NCBI RefSeq assembly: GCF_002803085.1 | Contig: NZ_NNBJ01000016.1 | Span: forward strand, 120,534 to 184,533 | Length of the DNA stretch: 64,000 bases | Reading direction: 5' to 3' | DNA from: Streptomyces sp. CB01201 | Lineage (GTDB): Bacteria > Actinomycetota > Actinomycetes > Streptomycetales > Streptomycetaceae | Shown: one piece after another, positions 18,557-28,036 of the stretch | Numbering within the stretch: position 1 is the stretch's first letter | How the letters are laid out: every line of letters begins with the position of its first letter | The notes under the pieces: generated by a model | Seen by the model: the letters and a program-made list of their open reading frames with translations, nothing else | What the model was told of the DNA's origin: nothing | Databases searched by the model: none | Position numbers and translations under genes: made by a program

Positions 18557-18783
18557 AGCCCCCCACGGTCTTCGCAGAATCTTTCCGGTCGGCTCGGTGT
18601 CGTGCCCGACGCGGTACAGCCTTTCGCTCCGGGCGCCCCTTCCGCGAGGCCTTTCAACTGTGGCTGAAAGGCCCGTGGTCACGGGCAGTGACGGGAGGCA
18701 TACTCAGTCGAGTCGGTCGGGGGATCAATTGCGGATGCAACAACAAGGCAACACGTTGCAGACAGTGGACAGGTGGGGTTTCG

Positions 18784-19833
18784 GTGCTGCGCATTCATTT
18801 CACCGGCGAGGATCTGGCCCGGCTCCGTATGGCGCCGGGTCCCGACACGCTGTGGGAAACGATTCTCAGCTTTCACCGCTTAAGGGACCGGCGGGGCGCC
18901 TCCGTATTCGGTGAATGGCGACAGGAAACTCGCGGCCGATTGAGCGGAGAAACACGATTGCTCTCCGCAGTCGTTCCGTGTCGCGGATATTTCCCCGACT
19001 TTCTCACCCCGCCACACGGCCCGCATTCCCTCGACGCCGGCCTGATGCGCATTCGCGAGACCGGACCCGAGCGCCTCGACGCCGAACTCTCCCGCCTCCC
19101 CGGCGGCCGCCCCACCACCGGCTGGGCCGCCGCCCTCGCCGACGGCTGCACCACCCAACTCGGCCGCCTCGCCGACGCGTTGGCCGCCTACCACCAGGCG
19201 GCCGTCTCCCCCTACTGGGCCCACATACAGGCCCGCGTCGACGCCGACCGGGCCGCCCGCGGCCGCGCCCTGCTCGACGGCGGGGCGAGCGAACTCCTGG
19301 ACTCCCTGCCGCCGATGCTGCGCTGGCGCGCCCCCGTCCTGGAGGCCGACTATCCGGTGGACCGCGAACTCCACCTCAACGGGCGGGGGTTGCTGCTCCA
19401 GCCCTCGTTCTTCTGCCGTCGCACCCCCGTCGCCCTCCACGACCCGAAACTGCCGCCCGTCCTGGTCTACCCGGTCACCCACACCCAGGCGCCCTATGAG
19501 TCCCCGCCAGGGCCCGGCCGCACCACCTCGCTCGGCCGGCTCGTCGGACACACCCGGTCCAGCGTGCTCATGGCCATCGGAAACGGCTGCACCACCAGCG
19601 AACTCGCCCGCAGGGCAGGGGTGTCGCTCGCCTCCGCCAGCCAGCACGCCGGAGTCCTGCGCGACGCCGGCCTCCTGGTCACCCTGCGGCACGGCAACTC
19701 CGTATTGCATACGCTGACCCCGCTCGGCTCCGCCCTGCTGTGCGGCGGCACCCCGCGCGTGCCGCGGCCGCGCCGGCCGTCCCAGGCGGCTCAGTCGTCG
19801 ATCCCGGAACGCTCCACGCCCGCCACGATGTAG
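18784..19833 (+). CDS. ArsR-like winged-helix transcriptional regulator
   Basis: A 349-residue protein of a type common in Streptomyces. The N-terminal 240 residues (VLRIHFTGEDLARLRMAPGP onward) form an uncharacterised helical domain; the C-terminal winged helix (VLMAIGNGCTTSELARRAGV, then SLASASQHAGVLRDAGL) is ArsR-like. No metal-binding Cys pair is seen, so it is not a classical metal sensor. GTG 18784 is chosen because the family opening LRIHFT begins there; the frame is open to 18553. Its 3' end overlaps the sugar ABC permease gene by 43 bp. Confidence 0.82.
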   Translation: MLRIHFTGEDLARLRMAPGPDTLWETILSFHRLRDRRGASVFGEWRQETRGRLSGETRLLSAVVPCRGYFPDFLTPPHGPHSLDAGLMRIRETGPERLDAELSRLPGGRPTTGWAAALADGCTTQLGRLADALAAYHQAAVSPYWAHIQARVDADRAARGRALLDGGASELLDSLPPMLRWRAPVLEADYPVDRELHLNGRGLLLQPSFFCRRTPVALHDPKLPPVLVYPVTHTQAPYESPPGPGRTTSLGRLVGHTRSSVLMAIGNGCTTSELARRAGVSLASASQHAGVLRDAGLLVTLRHGNSVLHTLTPLGSALLCGGTPRVPRPRRPSQAAQSSIPERSTPATM

Positions 19834-20669
19834 CGCTGGAGCAGCAGGAAGACCAGGACCAGCGGGACGATGGACACGGCCGCCGCCACGAACAGCTCGT
19901 GCAGGTTGACCACTTGGGCCGTGGTGAAGGTGGACAACGCCACCTGCACCGTCCAGGCGTCCCGGTCCTGGCCGATGACCAGCGGCCACAGAAAGGAATT
20001 CCAGGCACCGATGAACACAATGGTGCCGACCGCCGCGAAGACCGGACGGGCATTGGGTACCACGATCCGCCAGTACGTCCGCCAATATCCAAGACCGTCG
20101 ACCCGGGCCGCATCCTCCAACTCTCGTGGAAATCCCGTGAAGAACTGGCGAAAGACGAAGCACGCGAACCCGGAGAACAGCGTCGGAACGATCAGACCCC
20201 GCAAGCTCGACACCCAGCCGAGGGACGAAACAAGAACGAAACTTGGTACGAACGTGACCGCCGCGGGAACCATCAACGTCCCGATCACCGCGTAGAACAC
20301 CTGGTTGGCGAACCGGTACGGGATCCGCGCAAGCCCGTACCCCGCCAGCGAAGCCAACAGCAGCGTGCCCACCGTCGTCGCCACCGCGATCAGCGCCGAG
20401 TTCAGCAACGACCGCGCCATCGGCACCGCCGGATCGTCGAACAGCTCCCGCACGTTCGACCAGTGCACGCTGGAAGGGAAGAACGTCCAGGAGGGCGAGG
20501 TGATGTCCCGCTCCGCCGACAGGCCGTTGCGCACCAGCAGATAGAACGGGACCAGGAACAACAGCGCGAGCGCCACCAGGATCACCCAGCGCAGCGCCCG
20601 CCCCACCCGCACCAGAGGATCCTCGGGCCGCCCCCCGCGCGGGGCACCGCCGGCTCGGAACACGCCCAT
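19791..20669 (-). CDS. Sugar ABC transporter permease (MalG-type)
   Basis: A 292-residue inner-membrane permease, the second of a CUT1 carbohydrate importer pair. Six hydrophobic helices include WVILVALALLFLVPFYLLVR and SALIAVATTVGTLLLASLAG. The cytoplasmic EAA loop is ELEDAARVDGLGYWRTYWRI. The start overlaps the stop of the first permease (ATGA) and has a GGAAGGAGG site. No ATPase gene is present; such importers in Streptomyces usually use the shared ATPase MsiK encoded elsewhere. Confidence 0.92.
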   Translation of the reverse strand: MGVFRAGGAPRGGRPEDPLVRVGRALRWVILVALALLFLVPFYLLVRNGLSAERDITSPSWTFFPSSVHWSNVRELFDDPAVPMARSLLNSALIAVATTVGTLLLASLAGYGLARIPYRFANQVFYAVIGTLMVPAAVTFVPSFVLVSSLGWVSSLRGLIVPTLFSGFACFVFRQFFTGFPRELEDAARVDGLGYWRTYWRIVVPNARPVFAAVGTIVFIGAWNSFLWPLVIGQDRDAWTVQVALSTFTTAQVVNLHELFVAAAVSIVPLVLVFLLLQRYIVAGVERSGIDD

Positions 20670-21577
20670 CAGTCGGCCTCCTTCCGACCCAGGCCGAACC
20701 AACGGGCCTGGAACACCGTCACCACCGCGATGATCAACGCGAGGATCACCGCACCCGCACTGCCCATCCCCAGGTTCTGCCCCTGCCCGAGCGCCGTGTA
20801 GTACAGGTAGACCAGCGGCGGGCGGGCATACGGCGGATAGCCACGCGCGTCCGACAGCAGGTTGTAGAACTCGTCGAACGCCTGGAACGCGTTGATCACA
20901 AGCAGCAGCACCACCGCGACCGACGTCGCCCGCAACTGCGGGAACGTGATGTACCGGAACACCTGCCAGCCCGGCCGCGCCCCGTCCACCGCCGCCGCCT
21001 CGTACAGCCGCGGACTGATCCGCTGCAACCCGGCCAGGAACAGGACCATGTAGAACCCGGCCTGCAACCACAGCCGCACCGTCACGATCACCAGCCAGTA
21101 CCAGGGCGGATGCGTCGTCGACAGCCACGCCGTCTGCTCCACCCCGAACCAGCCGAGCACCGTGTTCACCAGACCGAACCGCACCCCGCTGAACAGCGAC
21201 ATCTTCCAGATCAGCGCCGCCACCACATACGAACAGGCCGCCGGCAGGAAGAACACCGACCGGAAGAACGCCTGAAAACGCCGCACCCGGTGCACCATCA
21301 GCGCGAGCCCCAGCGACAGCGCGTACGTCGCCGGCACGATGAACAGCGAGAACACCGCGAACGTCCCCAGACTGGACGTGAACGCCCCGTCACGCAGCAT
21401 CGCCGTGTAGTTGCCGAACCCCACGAAGTCCGTCGGCGACACCGTGTTGTGGGCATCGAAGAAGCTGAGGTACACGCTCCACAGCAGCGGGACATACGTG
21501 AACAGGGCCAGACCCGCGGCGAAGGGGCCGACGAAGACCCAGAACCACAGCGTGTTGTCCGAAACCCGACGTCGCAC
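20669..21577 (-). CDS. Sugar ABC transporter permease (MalF-type)
   Basis: A 302-residue permease starting at GTG 21577 (VRRRVSDNTLWFWVFVGPFA). Six helices; the EAA loop reads LYEAAAVDGARPGWQVFRYI. Located 5 bp after the binding-protein gene and overlapping the second permease, giving an operon of lipoprotein, MalF-type and MalG-type subunits. Confidence 0.92.
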   Translation of the reverse strand: MRRRVSDNTLWFWVFVGPFAAGLALFTYVPLLWSVYLSFFDAHNTVSPTDFVGFGNYTAMLRDGAFTSSLGTFAVFSLFIVPATYALSLGLALMVHRVRRFQAFFRSVFFLPAACSYVVAALIWKMSLFSGVRFGLVNTVLGWFGVEQTAWLSTTHPPWYWLVIVTVRLWLQAGFYMVLFLAGLQRISPRLYEAAAVDGARPGWQVFRYITFPQLRATSVAVVLLLVINAFQAFDEFYNLLSDARGYPPYARPPLVYLYYTALGQGQNLGMGSAGAVILALIIAVVTVFQARWFGLGRKEAD

Positions 21578-21582
21578 GGCGC

Positions 21583-22836
21583 TCAGTGCTTCTTCACCCG
21601 CTGAAGCTCGTCCTTCGCCCTGCGCACGACCGCCCTCAGCTCACTGTCCGCACTCGCCCCGTCCTTGATGATCCGGTTCAACGCGTCCTGATACGCGGTC
21701 TGTAGCGCCGGCGTCCACAGCAGCGGCTGTGCGTACCCGTGGTCCGTCACGAACGACACCACATCGGCCGCCGCGCCCTCGCGCAGCTTCGCCGCCCTCC
21801 TCGCGAGCGAGAGCCGCGCCGGAATGTGGAAGCCGTAGGACAGCGCGAAGTCCTCCTGGAAATCGGCCCGTTCGACCCACAGCCACTTCACATACGCCTT
21901 CGCCTCCGCCTGGTGCTTCGAGCGCGCCGACACCGCCGCCGCATACGCCCCCACCGGCACCGACGGCCTCCCACCCGGCCCGTCCTTCGGGAACGGCAGC
22001 ACCCCGAAGTCGTCACCGAGCGCCTTGAGCACCGCAGGCAGCGCCCACAGCCCCGACCACTGCATCGCCGTGAGGCCCTGCGTGAACGCGGCCGGATCCG
22101 ACCAGTCCGAAGGGGCCCCGAGCAGCAGCGACTTGTCGGCGTACAACTGATGGAGCTTGCCGAGCGTGCGCGCGGCCGCCGGATCGTCGAAGCCCACCGC
22201 GCCGTCGGCGGTCACCAGACTCAGCCCGGCCGCGTACAGCGGCGTACCGCCCAGCACACCCGCCCCGCCGTCATTGCCCAGAAAGAGCCCCTTGACCCTG
22301 TCCCGCGTCAACGCCCGTGCCGCGTCCACCAGTTGATCGAGCGTGGCCGGCGGCCGCACACCCGCCGCGGCCAGCAGACTCTTGCGGTAGTAGAGGAACT
22401 GCGTATCGACGACCTGCGGAACGCCCCAGATCCTGCCGTCGTACGTCTTCGGCGCCAGCACCGCCGGATTGAAATCGTCCTTCACCCCGTCGAGCAGCGA
22501 GGTCAGGTCGACGACCTGGCCGCCCTGGATCTGGTCCAGCGTCGGCCCGTTGACCTCGAACACGTCCGGACCCGCATCCGTGAGCAGCGCGGCCGCCGTC
22601 TGCTGGTCGTAATTGCCCGGCCGCCACTGGACGTTGACCTTCGCCCGGTCGTACGCGGCCGCATAGCGGCGGACCGCGTCCTCCGTCCCCGGCTCGCCGT
22701 ACTGGTGGTACCAGTGGCCGAGCGCGACCTTCCCGCCCGTCGAACCGTCCTTGCCCCGACCGGTGTTGGAGCCACATGCGGTGAGCAGGCCCAGTGCGGC
22801 CCCGCTGCCGAGCAGTGTCCGGCGGCTGATCGTCAT
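21583..22836 (-). CDS. Sugar ABC transporter substrate-binding lipoprotein
   Basis: A 417-residue extracellular solute-binding protein family 1 member. MTISRRTLLGSGAALGLLTA carries a twin-arginine-like RR and ends in lipobox LTAC (Cys21). The mature part has the family segments VALGHWYHQYGEPG, DVFEVNGPTLDQI, GVPQVVDTQFLYY and a late WVERADFQEDFALSYGFHIP. It is the first gene of the leftward importer operon. The exact sugar cannot be read from the sequence. The TetR/LacI-type regulator usual for such loci is not adjacent. Confidence 0.92.
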   Translation of the reverse strand: MTISRRTLLGSGAALGLLTACGSNTGRGKDGSTGGKVALGHWYHQYGEPGTEDAVRRYAAAYDRAKVNVQWRPGNYDQQTAAALLTDAGPDVFEVNGPTLDQIQGGQVVDLTSLLDGVKDDFNPAVLAPKTYDGRIWGVPQVVDTQFLYYRKSLLAAAGVRPPATLDQLVDAARALTRDRVKGLFLGNDGGAGVLGGTPLYAAGLSLVTADGAVGFDDPAAARTLGKLHQLYADKSLLLGAPSDWSDPAAFTQGLTAMQWSGLWALPAVLKALGDDFGVLPFPKDGPGGRPSVPVGAYAAAVSARSKHQAEAKAYVKWLWVERADFQEDFALSYGFHIPARLSLARRAAKLREGAAADVVSFVTDHGYAQPLLWTPALQTAYQDALNRIIKDGASADSELRAVVRRAKDELQRVKKH

Positions 22837-22976
22837 GGCGTACGCCCCCTGTTCGTCATCCCGCTGTACGGCTCAACGATCAACCATGCAGGGGGATTAC
22901 GACAGGGGTATTGCGATGGTGTGTCGGCCCGCCCGGACCCGCCTCCGCCCCACCGGCGCCGCCGGAACCCGGAGCC

Positions 22977-24842
22977 TCAGGCCTCGTACCGCGCCGAGGC
23001 CGGGGACAGCCTGAAGCGCAGCCGGCAGATCACCGCATCCGTGTCCTTGCGCACCGCGTGCGCCAGCACCGCCCCGCGCTGATTCTGCAACACCCGCTGC
23101 CAGATGTGCGCCGGCTCCACCTCCGGTATCAGCACGGTCACCCGGGTCCGCGGATGATAGGTGTGCACCCGGCTCACATAGTCCGCGACCGGACGGCCCA
23201 GACTGCGGTGCTGCGAGGCCAGCTCGACCAGCTCCACGCCCGGATTCCACAGCTCCCAGTCGCGGCGCAACGCCTCCGTCTCCCGCCGGTCCTCCTCATC
23301 GGGATGGCTCACCGTCACCGCCCGCACCTCGTCGCCGAGCGACACCGCCGCATTCAGCGCCTCACACGTCAGCCGCGACAGATGCGACACCGGCACGATC
23401 ACCAACGACCGGTCCCGGCGCGGCGGTTCGGGCACCCGGCCCAGATCGAGCCGCTCGGCGATCCGCCCGTACGCCCGGTGCACCGCCTCGAAGGCGAGCA
23501 CGAGCAACGGCAGCGCGACGACGATCAGCCAGGCACCCTCGGTGAACTTGGAGGCGGCGACCACCACCGCCGCGACACCCGTCAGCACCGCGCCCACCCC
23601 ATTGAGGAGCGCCTTCCCGTGCCGCCCGGGAGAACGCTCCCCACGCCAGTGGATCACCATCCCCGTCTGGCAGATCGTGAACCCGACGAACACACCGATC
23701 GCGAACAGCGGGACCAGCGTGTTCGTGTCACCGCCGGAGAACACCAGAAGCACCGCCGAGACCGCCGCCAGCGCCAGCACCCCGTGCCGGTGCACCTGAC
23801 GGTCCGCCTTCAGACCGAAGACATGCGGCAGATAGTTGTCCCGGGCCAGCAGCGACATCAGCACCGGCAACCCCCCGAACGACGTGTTCGCGGCCAGCGC
23901 CAGCAACACCACCGTCGCGAACTGCACCACATAGAAAGCCCAGTTGTGGCCCAGCGACGCATCCGCGAGCTGCGCCAGCACCGTGACCCCCTCCACCGGC
24001 TGGAGATGGAACCGGCCGATCAAAACCGCCAGACCCACCAGCATCACCCCGAGCAGACCGCCGAGGGCCACCTCGGTGCGCTGCGCCCGCCGCGCGGCCG
24101 GAGCACGGAACGACGGCACCGCGTTCGCCACGGCCTCGACCCCCGTCAGCGCCGAACAGCCCGACGCGAAGGCCTTGAGCAACAACAGCGCCCCCACGCT
24201 CGTCGCGTTCCCCGCCAGCACCGACGCATGGCCGTCTGCGGCCTGCGTGGACACGGGCGCCGAACGGAACAGACCGACCACCACGATCGCCAGGATCGCC
24301 GCGACGAACACCCCGGTCGGCACGATGAACGCCTTCGCCGAATCGACGATGCCGCGCAGATTGACCGCCGTGACCAGCACCAGCACCCCGAGACAGATCA
24401 CCAGGCGGTCACCGTAGAGCCCCGGAAACGCCGACGTCAGCGCCGCCACCCCCGCCGTCACGGACACGGCCACGTTCAGGACGTAGTCCAGGATCAGCGA
24501 CGCCGCCGCGACCAGACCCGCCCGCGCCCCCAGATGACGCCGGGCCACCGCATACGAGCCGCCGCCGTTCGGAAAAGCCGCGATCACCTGCCGGTACGAG
24601 GCGACCAGCACCGCGAGCAGCCCGGCGATGGCCAGCGTCACCGGCAACGTGAAACCGAGCCCGTACGCACCGGCGGACGCGAGGACCAGAACCACCGCCT
24701 CCGGTCCGTACGCCACCGACGCCATCGCGTCGAGGGAGAGCGCGGCAAGCCCCTGCGTCGCGGTCAGCCGGTGCCGGTCGACCACTCCAGGGGGTTCTTC
24801 GGGGGCGGCGTCGCTGACGACGGCCTTCGACGTGGTGAGCAT
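22977..24842 (-). CDS. APC-superfamily transporter, KimA-like
   Basis: A 621-residue membrane protein. The first 450 residues form about 12 helices beginning QGLAALSLDAMASVAYGPEA, the opening seen in KimA (YdaO)-type potassium/proton symporters and related amino acid permeases. The last 150 residues are a soluble domain (RSLVIVPVSHLSRLTCEALN, VRAVTVSHPDEED) resembling a universal-stress fold, as in KimA. ATG 24842 gives the compact form; ATG 24914 would add 24 residues. Potassium transport is inferred from these features; an amino acid substrate is the alternative. No riboswitch was recognised upstream. Confidence 0.75.
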   Translation of the reverse strand: MLTTSKAVVSDAAPEEPPGVVDRHRLTATQGLAALSLDAMASVAYGPEAVVLVLASAGAYGLGFTLPVTLAIAGLLAVLVASYRQVIAAFPNGGGSYAVARRHLGARAGLVAAASLILDYVLNVAVSVTAGVAALTSAFPGLYGDRLVICLGVLVLVTAVNLRGIVDSAKAFIVPTGVFVAAILAIVVVGLFRSAPVSTQAADGHASVLAGNATSVGALLLLKAFASGCSALTGVEAVANAVPSFRAPAARRAQRTEVALGGLLGVMLVGLAVLIGRFHLQPVEGVTVLAQLADASLGHNWAFYVVQFATVVLLALAANTSFGGLPVLMSLLARDNYLPHVFGLKADRQVHRHGVLALAAVSAVLLVFSGGDTNTLVPLFAIGVFVGFTICQTGMVIHWRGERSPGRHGKALLNGVGAVLTGVAAVVVAASKFTEGAWLIVVALPLLVLAFEAVHRAYGRIAERLDLGRVPEPPRRDRSLVIVPVSHLSRLTCEALNAAVSLGDEVRAVTVSHPDEEDRRETEALRRDWELWNPGVELVELASQHRSLGRPVADYVSRVHTYHPRTRVTVLIPEVEPAHIWQRVLQNQRGAVLAHAVRKDTDAVICRLRFRLSPASARYEA

Positions 24843-24969
24843 GCGCCCAGCCTGCGACCCCGCGGACCCCGGTCCGGCCGCCCTTGGCGCCCCCTTGTCG
24901 GACGGCGCCCGCATCCATACGCACCCTTGACGCGGCGGGCGGTACCGGCGGCACGGGGGGTACGGGCTG

Positions 24970-25008
24970 CTCGAAGGCCGGGCTCGAAGGCCGGGCTCGA
25001 AGGCGGGG
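24970..25008 (+). repeat. 13-bp tandem repeat, three units
   Basis: CTCGAAGGCCGGG at 24970 and 24983, with a shortened third unit at 24996, in the gap before the VOC gene. Confidence 0.6.
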
Positions 25009-25121
25009 GAGGACGGGCGGCGCCGTCGGCCGGAAAAAAGGACCCCGCGCGACGATGAGTTTCCGGAACCGCCGCCGTCTACCCCTCGTCAGCAAGGCCA
25101 CCACCCACGAGGGAGCACGAC

Positions 25122-25526
25122 ATGCCCACCATGATCTTCGTCAACCTGCCGGTGAAGGACCTGGAACGCTCCAAGACCTTCTTCGGCAAGCTCGGCTACT
25201 CCTTCAACCCCCAGTTCACCGACGAGAACGCGGGCTGCCTGGTCATCAGCGACACCATCTACGCGATGCTGCTCACCGAGCCGTTCTTCAAGGGCTTCAC
25301 CCAGCGGCAGATCGCCGACACCGCCACCACCGTCGAGTCGATCGTCTGCCTCAGCGCCGACAGCCGCGACGAGGTCGACCGCCTCGTCGACACCGCCCTC
25401 GCCTCCGGCGGCGCACCCGCGCAGGAGACCATGGAGCAGGGGCCCATGTACGGCCGCTCCTTCCTGGACCCCGACGGGCACCACTGGGAGGTCATGTACA
25501 TGGACCCGGCCGCGATCAACGCCTGA
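25122..25526 (+). CDS. VOC (glyoxalase/bleomycin-resistance) family protein
   Basis: A 134-residue protein with two beta-alpha-beta-beta-beta modules: MIFVNLPVKDLERSKTFFGK in the first and FLDPDGHHWEVMYMDP in the second. This matches the common YghO/glyoxalase-like enzymes. Possible metal ligands are Glu/His in the second module (HHWEV); the first-module His is missing, so metal binding is uncertain. The start has a GAGGGAG site. It stands alone between divergent neighbours. Confidence 0.87.
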   Translation: MPTMIFVNLPVKDLERSKTFFGKLGYSFNPQFTDENAGCLVISDTIYAMLLTEPFFKGFTQRQIADTATTVESIVCLSADSRDEVDRLVDTALASGGAPAQETMEQGPMYGRSFLDPDGHHWEVMYMDPAAINA

Positions 25527-25550
25527 GCACGGCTCAACGCCCCTCGTACG

Positions 25551-26474
25551 TCACACGGCCTCGTACGCGATGCCGGTGAGCCGCTCCGAAGCCGACCAGA
25601 GCCGCTCACCGGCCACATCGTTCAGCGTCCAGCCCGCCCGCCAGGACGTGGCGGGCGAGCCGCGCCACATCATCAGGGACGGGCCGGTGAACGAATCCGG
25701 CCGCACCCCGGGCGCCGTCGCCGCGAACAGCGTCGGCAGCGCCCCGGCCTCGGCCGGCTGCGCCATGATCCGGTTGCCGAGCTCGACGATCCGCTCGGCC
25801 CGACGCCGGCCCTCCATCCGGACCGCCTGCGTCTGAAGGTTCGTCGCGGCATAACCGGGATGCGCGGCGGCGGCGACCACGTCCGAGCCCGCCGCCCGAA
25901 GCCGGCGCGCCAGCTCGTGGATGAACAGCAGGTTCGCCGACTTGGACCGCCCGTAGGCGATCCAACGCCGGTAGTGGCGTTCGCTGTTGAGATCACGGAT
26001 GTCAATATTGGACAGCGCGTGCATCCCACTGGACACGCTCACCACGCGCGCCGCCCCGGCCGCCCGGAGCCTGGGCAGCAACAGCCCGGTGAGCGCGAAG
26101 TGCCCCAGGTGGTTGACGCCGAACTGCCTCTCGAACCCGTCCGCCGTCCGCCCGAACGGGAGCGCCATCACACCCGCGTTGTTGATCAGCAGATCGAGCC
26201 GCTCGTACGGAAGCTTCGCCGCGAAGTCCCGCACCGAGGCGAGATCGGCCAGATCGAGCGGCCGGAACTCGACCTGCGCGTCCGGTACTTCGCCCCGGAT
26301 GCGTTCCTCGGCCGCCCGGCCGCGGGCCTCGCTGCGGCAGGCGAGCACCACCCGTGCGCCCCGGCGGGCCAACTCCCGCGCCGTGACGAGCCCGATGCCG
26401 CTGTTCGCCCCGGTGACGACGGCCGTACGACCGCTCTGGTCGGGGATGTCCTGAGCATTCCAACCCTGAGTCAT
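25551..26474 (-). CDS. Short-chain dehydrogenase/reductase (retinol dehydrogenase-like)
   Basis: A 307-residue NAD(P)-dependent oxidoreductase. It has the nucleotide-binding TGANSGIG (residues about 22-29), a basic CRSEARGR after strand 2 suggesting NADPH, LDLADLASVR, the NNAGVM motif, a catalytic Ser (VVSVSSGMHA) and Tyr-x-x-x-Lys in AYGRSKSAN. Length and the HPGYAATNL segment fit the WW-domain-oxidoreductase/protochlorophyllide-like group. Substrate unknown. Convergent with the VOC gene. Confidence 0.9.
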   Translation of the reverse strand: MTQGWNAQDIPDQSGRTAVVTGANSGIGLVTARELARRGARVVLACRSEARGRAAEERIRGEVPDAQVEFRPLDLADLASVRDFAAKLPYERLDLLINNAGVMALPFGRTADGFERQFGVNHLGHFALTGLLLPRLRAAGAARVVSVSSGMHALSNIDIRDLNSERHYRRWIAYGRSKSANLLFIHELARRLRAAGSDVVAAAAHPGYAATNLQTQAVRMEGRRRAERIVELGNRIMAQPAEAGALPTLFAATAPGVRPDSFTGPSLMMWRGSPATSWRAGWTLNDVAGERLWSASERLTGIAYEAV

Positions 26475-26538
26475 GCCCCCACCGTACCGGGGGGTATGCG
26501 GGGCGGGCCGGGCGCGGGGGCGTGCGGGGAGCGGGAGG

Positions 26539-27303
26539 TCAGGCGGACGCGCCGCCGTCGACGACGAGGTCCGTGCCGACGACCGATGCGGCGTCGTCGG
26601 ACGCCAGGTACAGCACGGCCGCGGCGGCCTCCGCCGTCGTCGAGACCCGGCCGAGCGGCTGAACCTCCTGCATGCGCACGGCCCGTTCGGCCTCGCTCTC
26701 GCCGGGCCGCAGCGACATGCTGGTGGCCAGGGGGCCCGGGCTCACCGCGTTGATGCGGATCCCATCCCGGATGTGGTCGAGCGCGGCGGCCCTGGTCAGC
26801 GCGCTGACGGCGGCCTTGGACGCGATGTAGGCCGCGAGACCGGGGGCGCGGCGGTGCGCCCCCAGGTTGGAGGCGATGTTGACGATGGCGCCGCCCGACG
26901 GCTGGGTGCGCATCTGGGCGATCTCGGCCTGGAGGGCGTGGAAGACGCCGGTGACGTTGACCGATATCAATGTCTGCCAGTCGCTTTCCGGCAGCTCGAC
27001 GACGGGTGCCCCGCCGCGGAACACCCCGGCGTTGTTGACCGCGACATCGAGGGAGCCGAACCGCTCGACCACATCGGCCACGAGGGTGCGCACGGCGGGG
27101 GAGTGGGACACATCGGCCAGGAACGCATCCGCCGTGCCACCCGCCTCCGTGATCAGGGCGACCGTCTCGTCGAGGGACGCGGCCGTACGCCCGGCGACGG
27201 CGACCCGTGCCCCCTCGGCGGCGAACGCCAGCGCGACGGCCCGGCCGAGACCGGATCCGGCGCCGGTGACGAGGACGGACTTGTGGGCGAAACGAGCAGA
27301 CAT
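26539..27303 (-). CDS. Short-chain dehydrogenase/reductase (FabG-like)
   Basis: A 254-residue classical SDR starting MSARFAHKSVLVTGAGSGLG. It has glycine motif TGAGSGLG, NNAGVF, catalytic Ser in NIASNLGAH, Tyr/Lys in AYIASKAAV, and the C-terminal VVGTDLVVDGGASA. ATG 27303 is selected because the fold begins there; the frame open to 27414 crosses a low-complexity stretch. Just upstream is a motif shared with the promoter of the following TetR gene, so it is likely that regulator's target. Confidence 0.9.
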   Translation of the reverse strand: MSARFAHKSVLVTGAGSGLGRAVALAFAAEGARVAVAGRTAASLDETVALITEAGGTADAFLADVSHSPAVRTLVADVVERFGSLDVAVNNAGVFRGGAPVVELPESDWQTLISVNVTGVFHALQAEIAQMRTQPSGGAIVNIASNLGAHRRAPGLAAYIASKAAVSALTRAAALDHIRDGIRINAVSPGPLATSMSLRPGESEAERAVRMQEVQPLGRVSTTAEAAAAVLYLASDDAASVVGTDLVVDGGASA

Positions 27304-27306
27304 ATT

Positions 27307-27323
27307 CTTGACCAATCGTTCTG
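27307..27323 (-). promoter_or_regulatory. TetR operator candidate before the FabG-like gene
   Basis: Read on the minus strand: CAGAACGATTGGTCAAG. It shares GAACG-x-T-x-GGTCAAG with the site before the TetR gene and begins 4 bp from the SDR start codon. Confidence 0.5.
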
Positions 27324-27442
27324 TTATGCGGGCGTGCGGGCGCGAGGGTGAGCGGATGTGTAGGTGGGTGGGCGGTAGGGGGAGGGGGGGAAAGGGAAAA
27401 GGGAAAAATGTCAACGCGATATCAGATATCGCCCGGCCGTGG

Positions 27443-28027
27443 TCAGTCGAGCAACGTCAGCATCTGTTCGGCCGCGTCCCGGACCCGGCCCGGATCTGCC
27501 GAGGCCTTGCCGACGACCCGCGCTCCCTGGAAGAAGACGAGCAGCATCCGGGCGAGGCCCCGCGGATCGCGGCCCGCGGGCAGCTCGCCCTGCGCCTGGG
27601 CGCGTACGAGCGCGGAGTGCAGCAGCGTCTCGATGTGCCCCCAGCTGAGCTCGACCCGGCGGGCCGCGGCCTGGTCGTGCGGGGCCAGTTCGGCCGCGGT
27701 GTTGGTGACGAAACAGCCGGCCAGGCGGGAGTGCTCGGCCGTGGACTCGGCGGCGAAGCGCCGCACCACGCCGCGCACGGCGGGCAGTGCGGGGCCGGGC
27801 GCGGACAGCTCGGCGAGCAGCGCGGCGTCGCGGTGTTCGGCGTAGCGGTCGAGAGCCTTGAGGTACAGCTCGCGCTTGTTGCCGAACGTCGCGTAGATGC
27901 TGGCGCGGCCGATGCCGAGGTGCTCGACGAGGTCCGCCATCGATGTCGCCTCGTAGCCGCGCCGCCAGAACAGCTCCAGGGCCGAACGCAGCGCGGCGTC
28001 CGGATCGAATTCCTTGGTCCTGGCCAC
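27443..28027 (-). CDS. TetR-family regulator
   Basis: A 194-residue regulator starting at GTG 28027 (VARTKEFDPDAALRSALELF). The helix-turn-helix is ATSMADLVEHLGIGRASIYA followed by TFGNKRELYLKAL. The C-terminal domain (GCFVTNTAAELAPHD, LLVFFQGARVVGKA) matches the TetR_C group that often controls adjacent SDR genes. It lies upstream of, and in the same direction as, the FabG-like gene, with a purine-rich low-complexity gap of 139 bp between. A motif shared with that gene's promoter points to autoregulation plus SDR control. Confidence 0.9.
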   Translation of the reverse strand: MARTKEFDPDAALRSALELFWRRGYEATSMADLVEHLGIGRASIYATFGNKRELYLKALDRYAEHRDAALLAELSAPGPALPAVRGVVRRFAAESTAEHSRLAGCFVTNTAAELAPHDQAAARRVELSWGHIETLLHSALVRAQAQGELPAGRDPRGLARMLLVFFQGARVVGKASADPGRVRDAAEQMLTLLD

Positions 28028-28036
28028 ACCGCGACA

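Noticed and set aside
22800..22980. Riboswitch upstream of the sugar-binding protein gene
   Set aside because: No extended conserved hairpin or aptamer-like core could be recognised.
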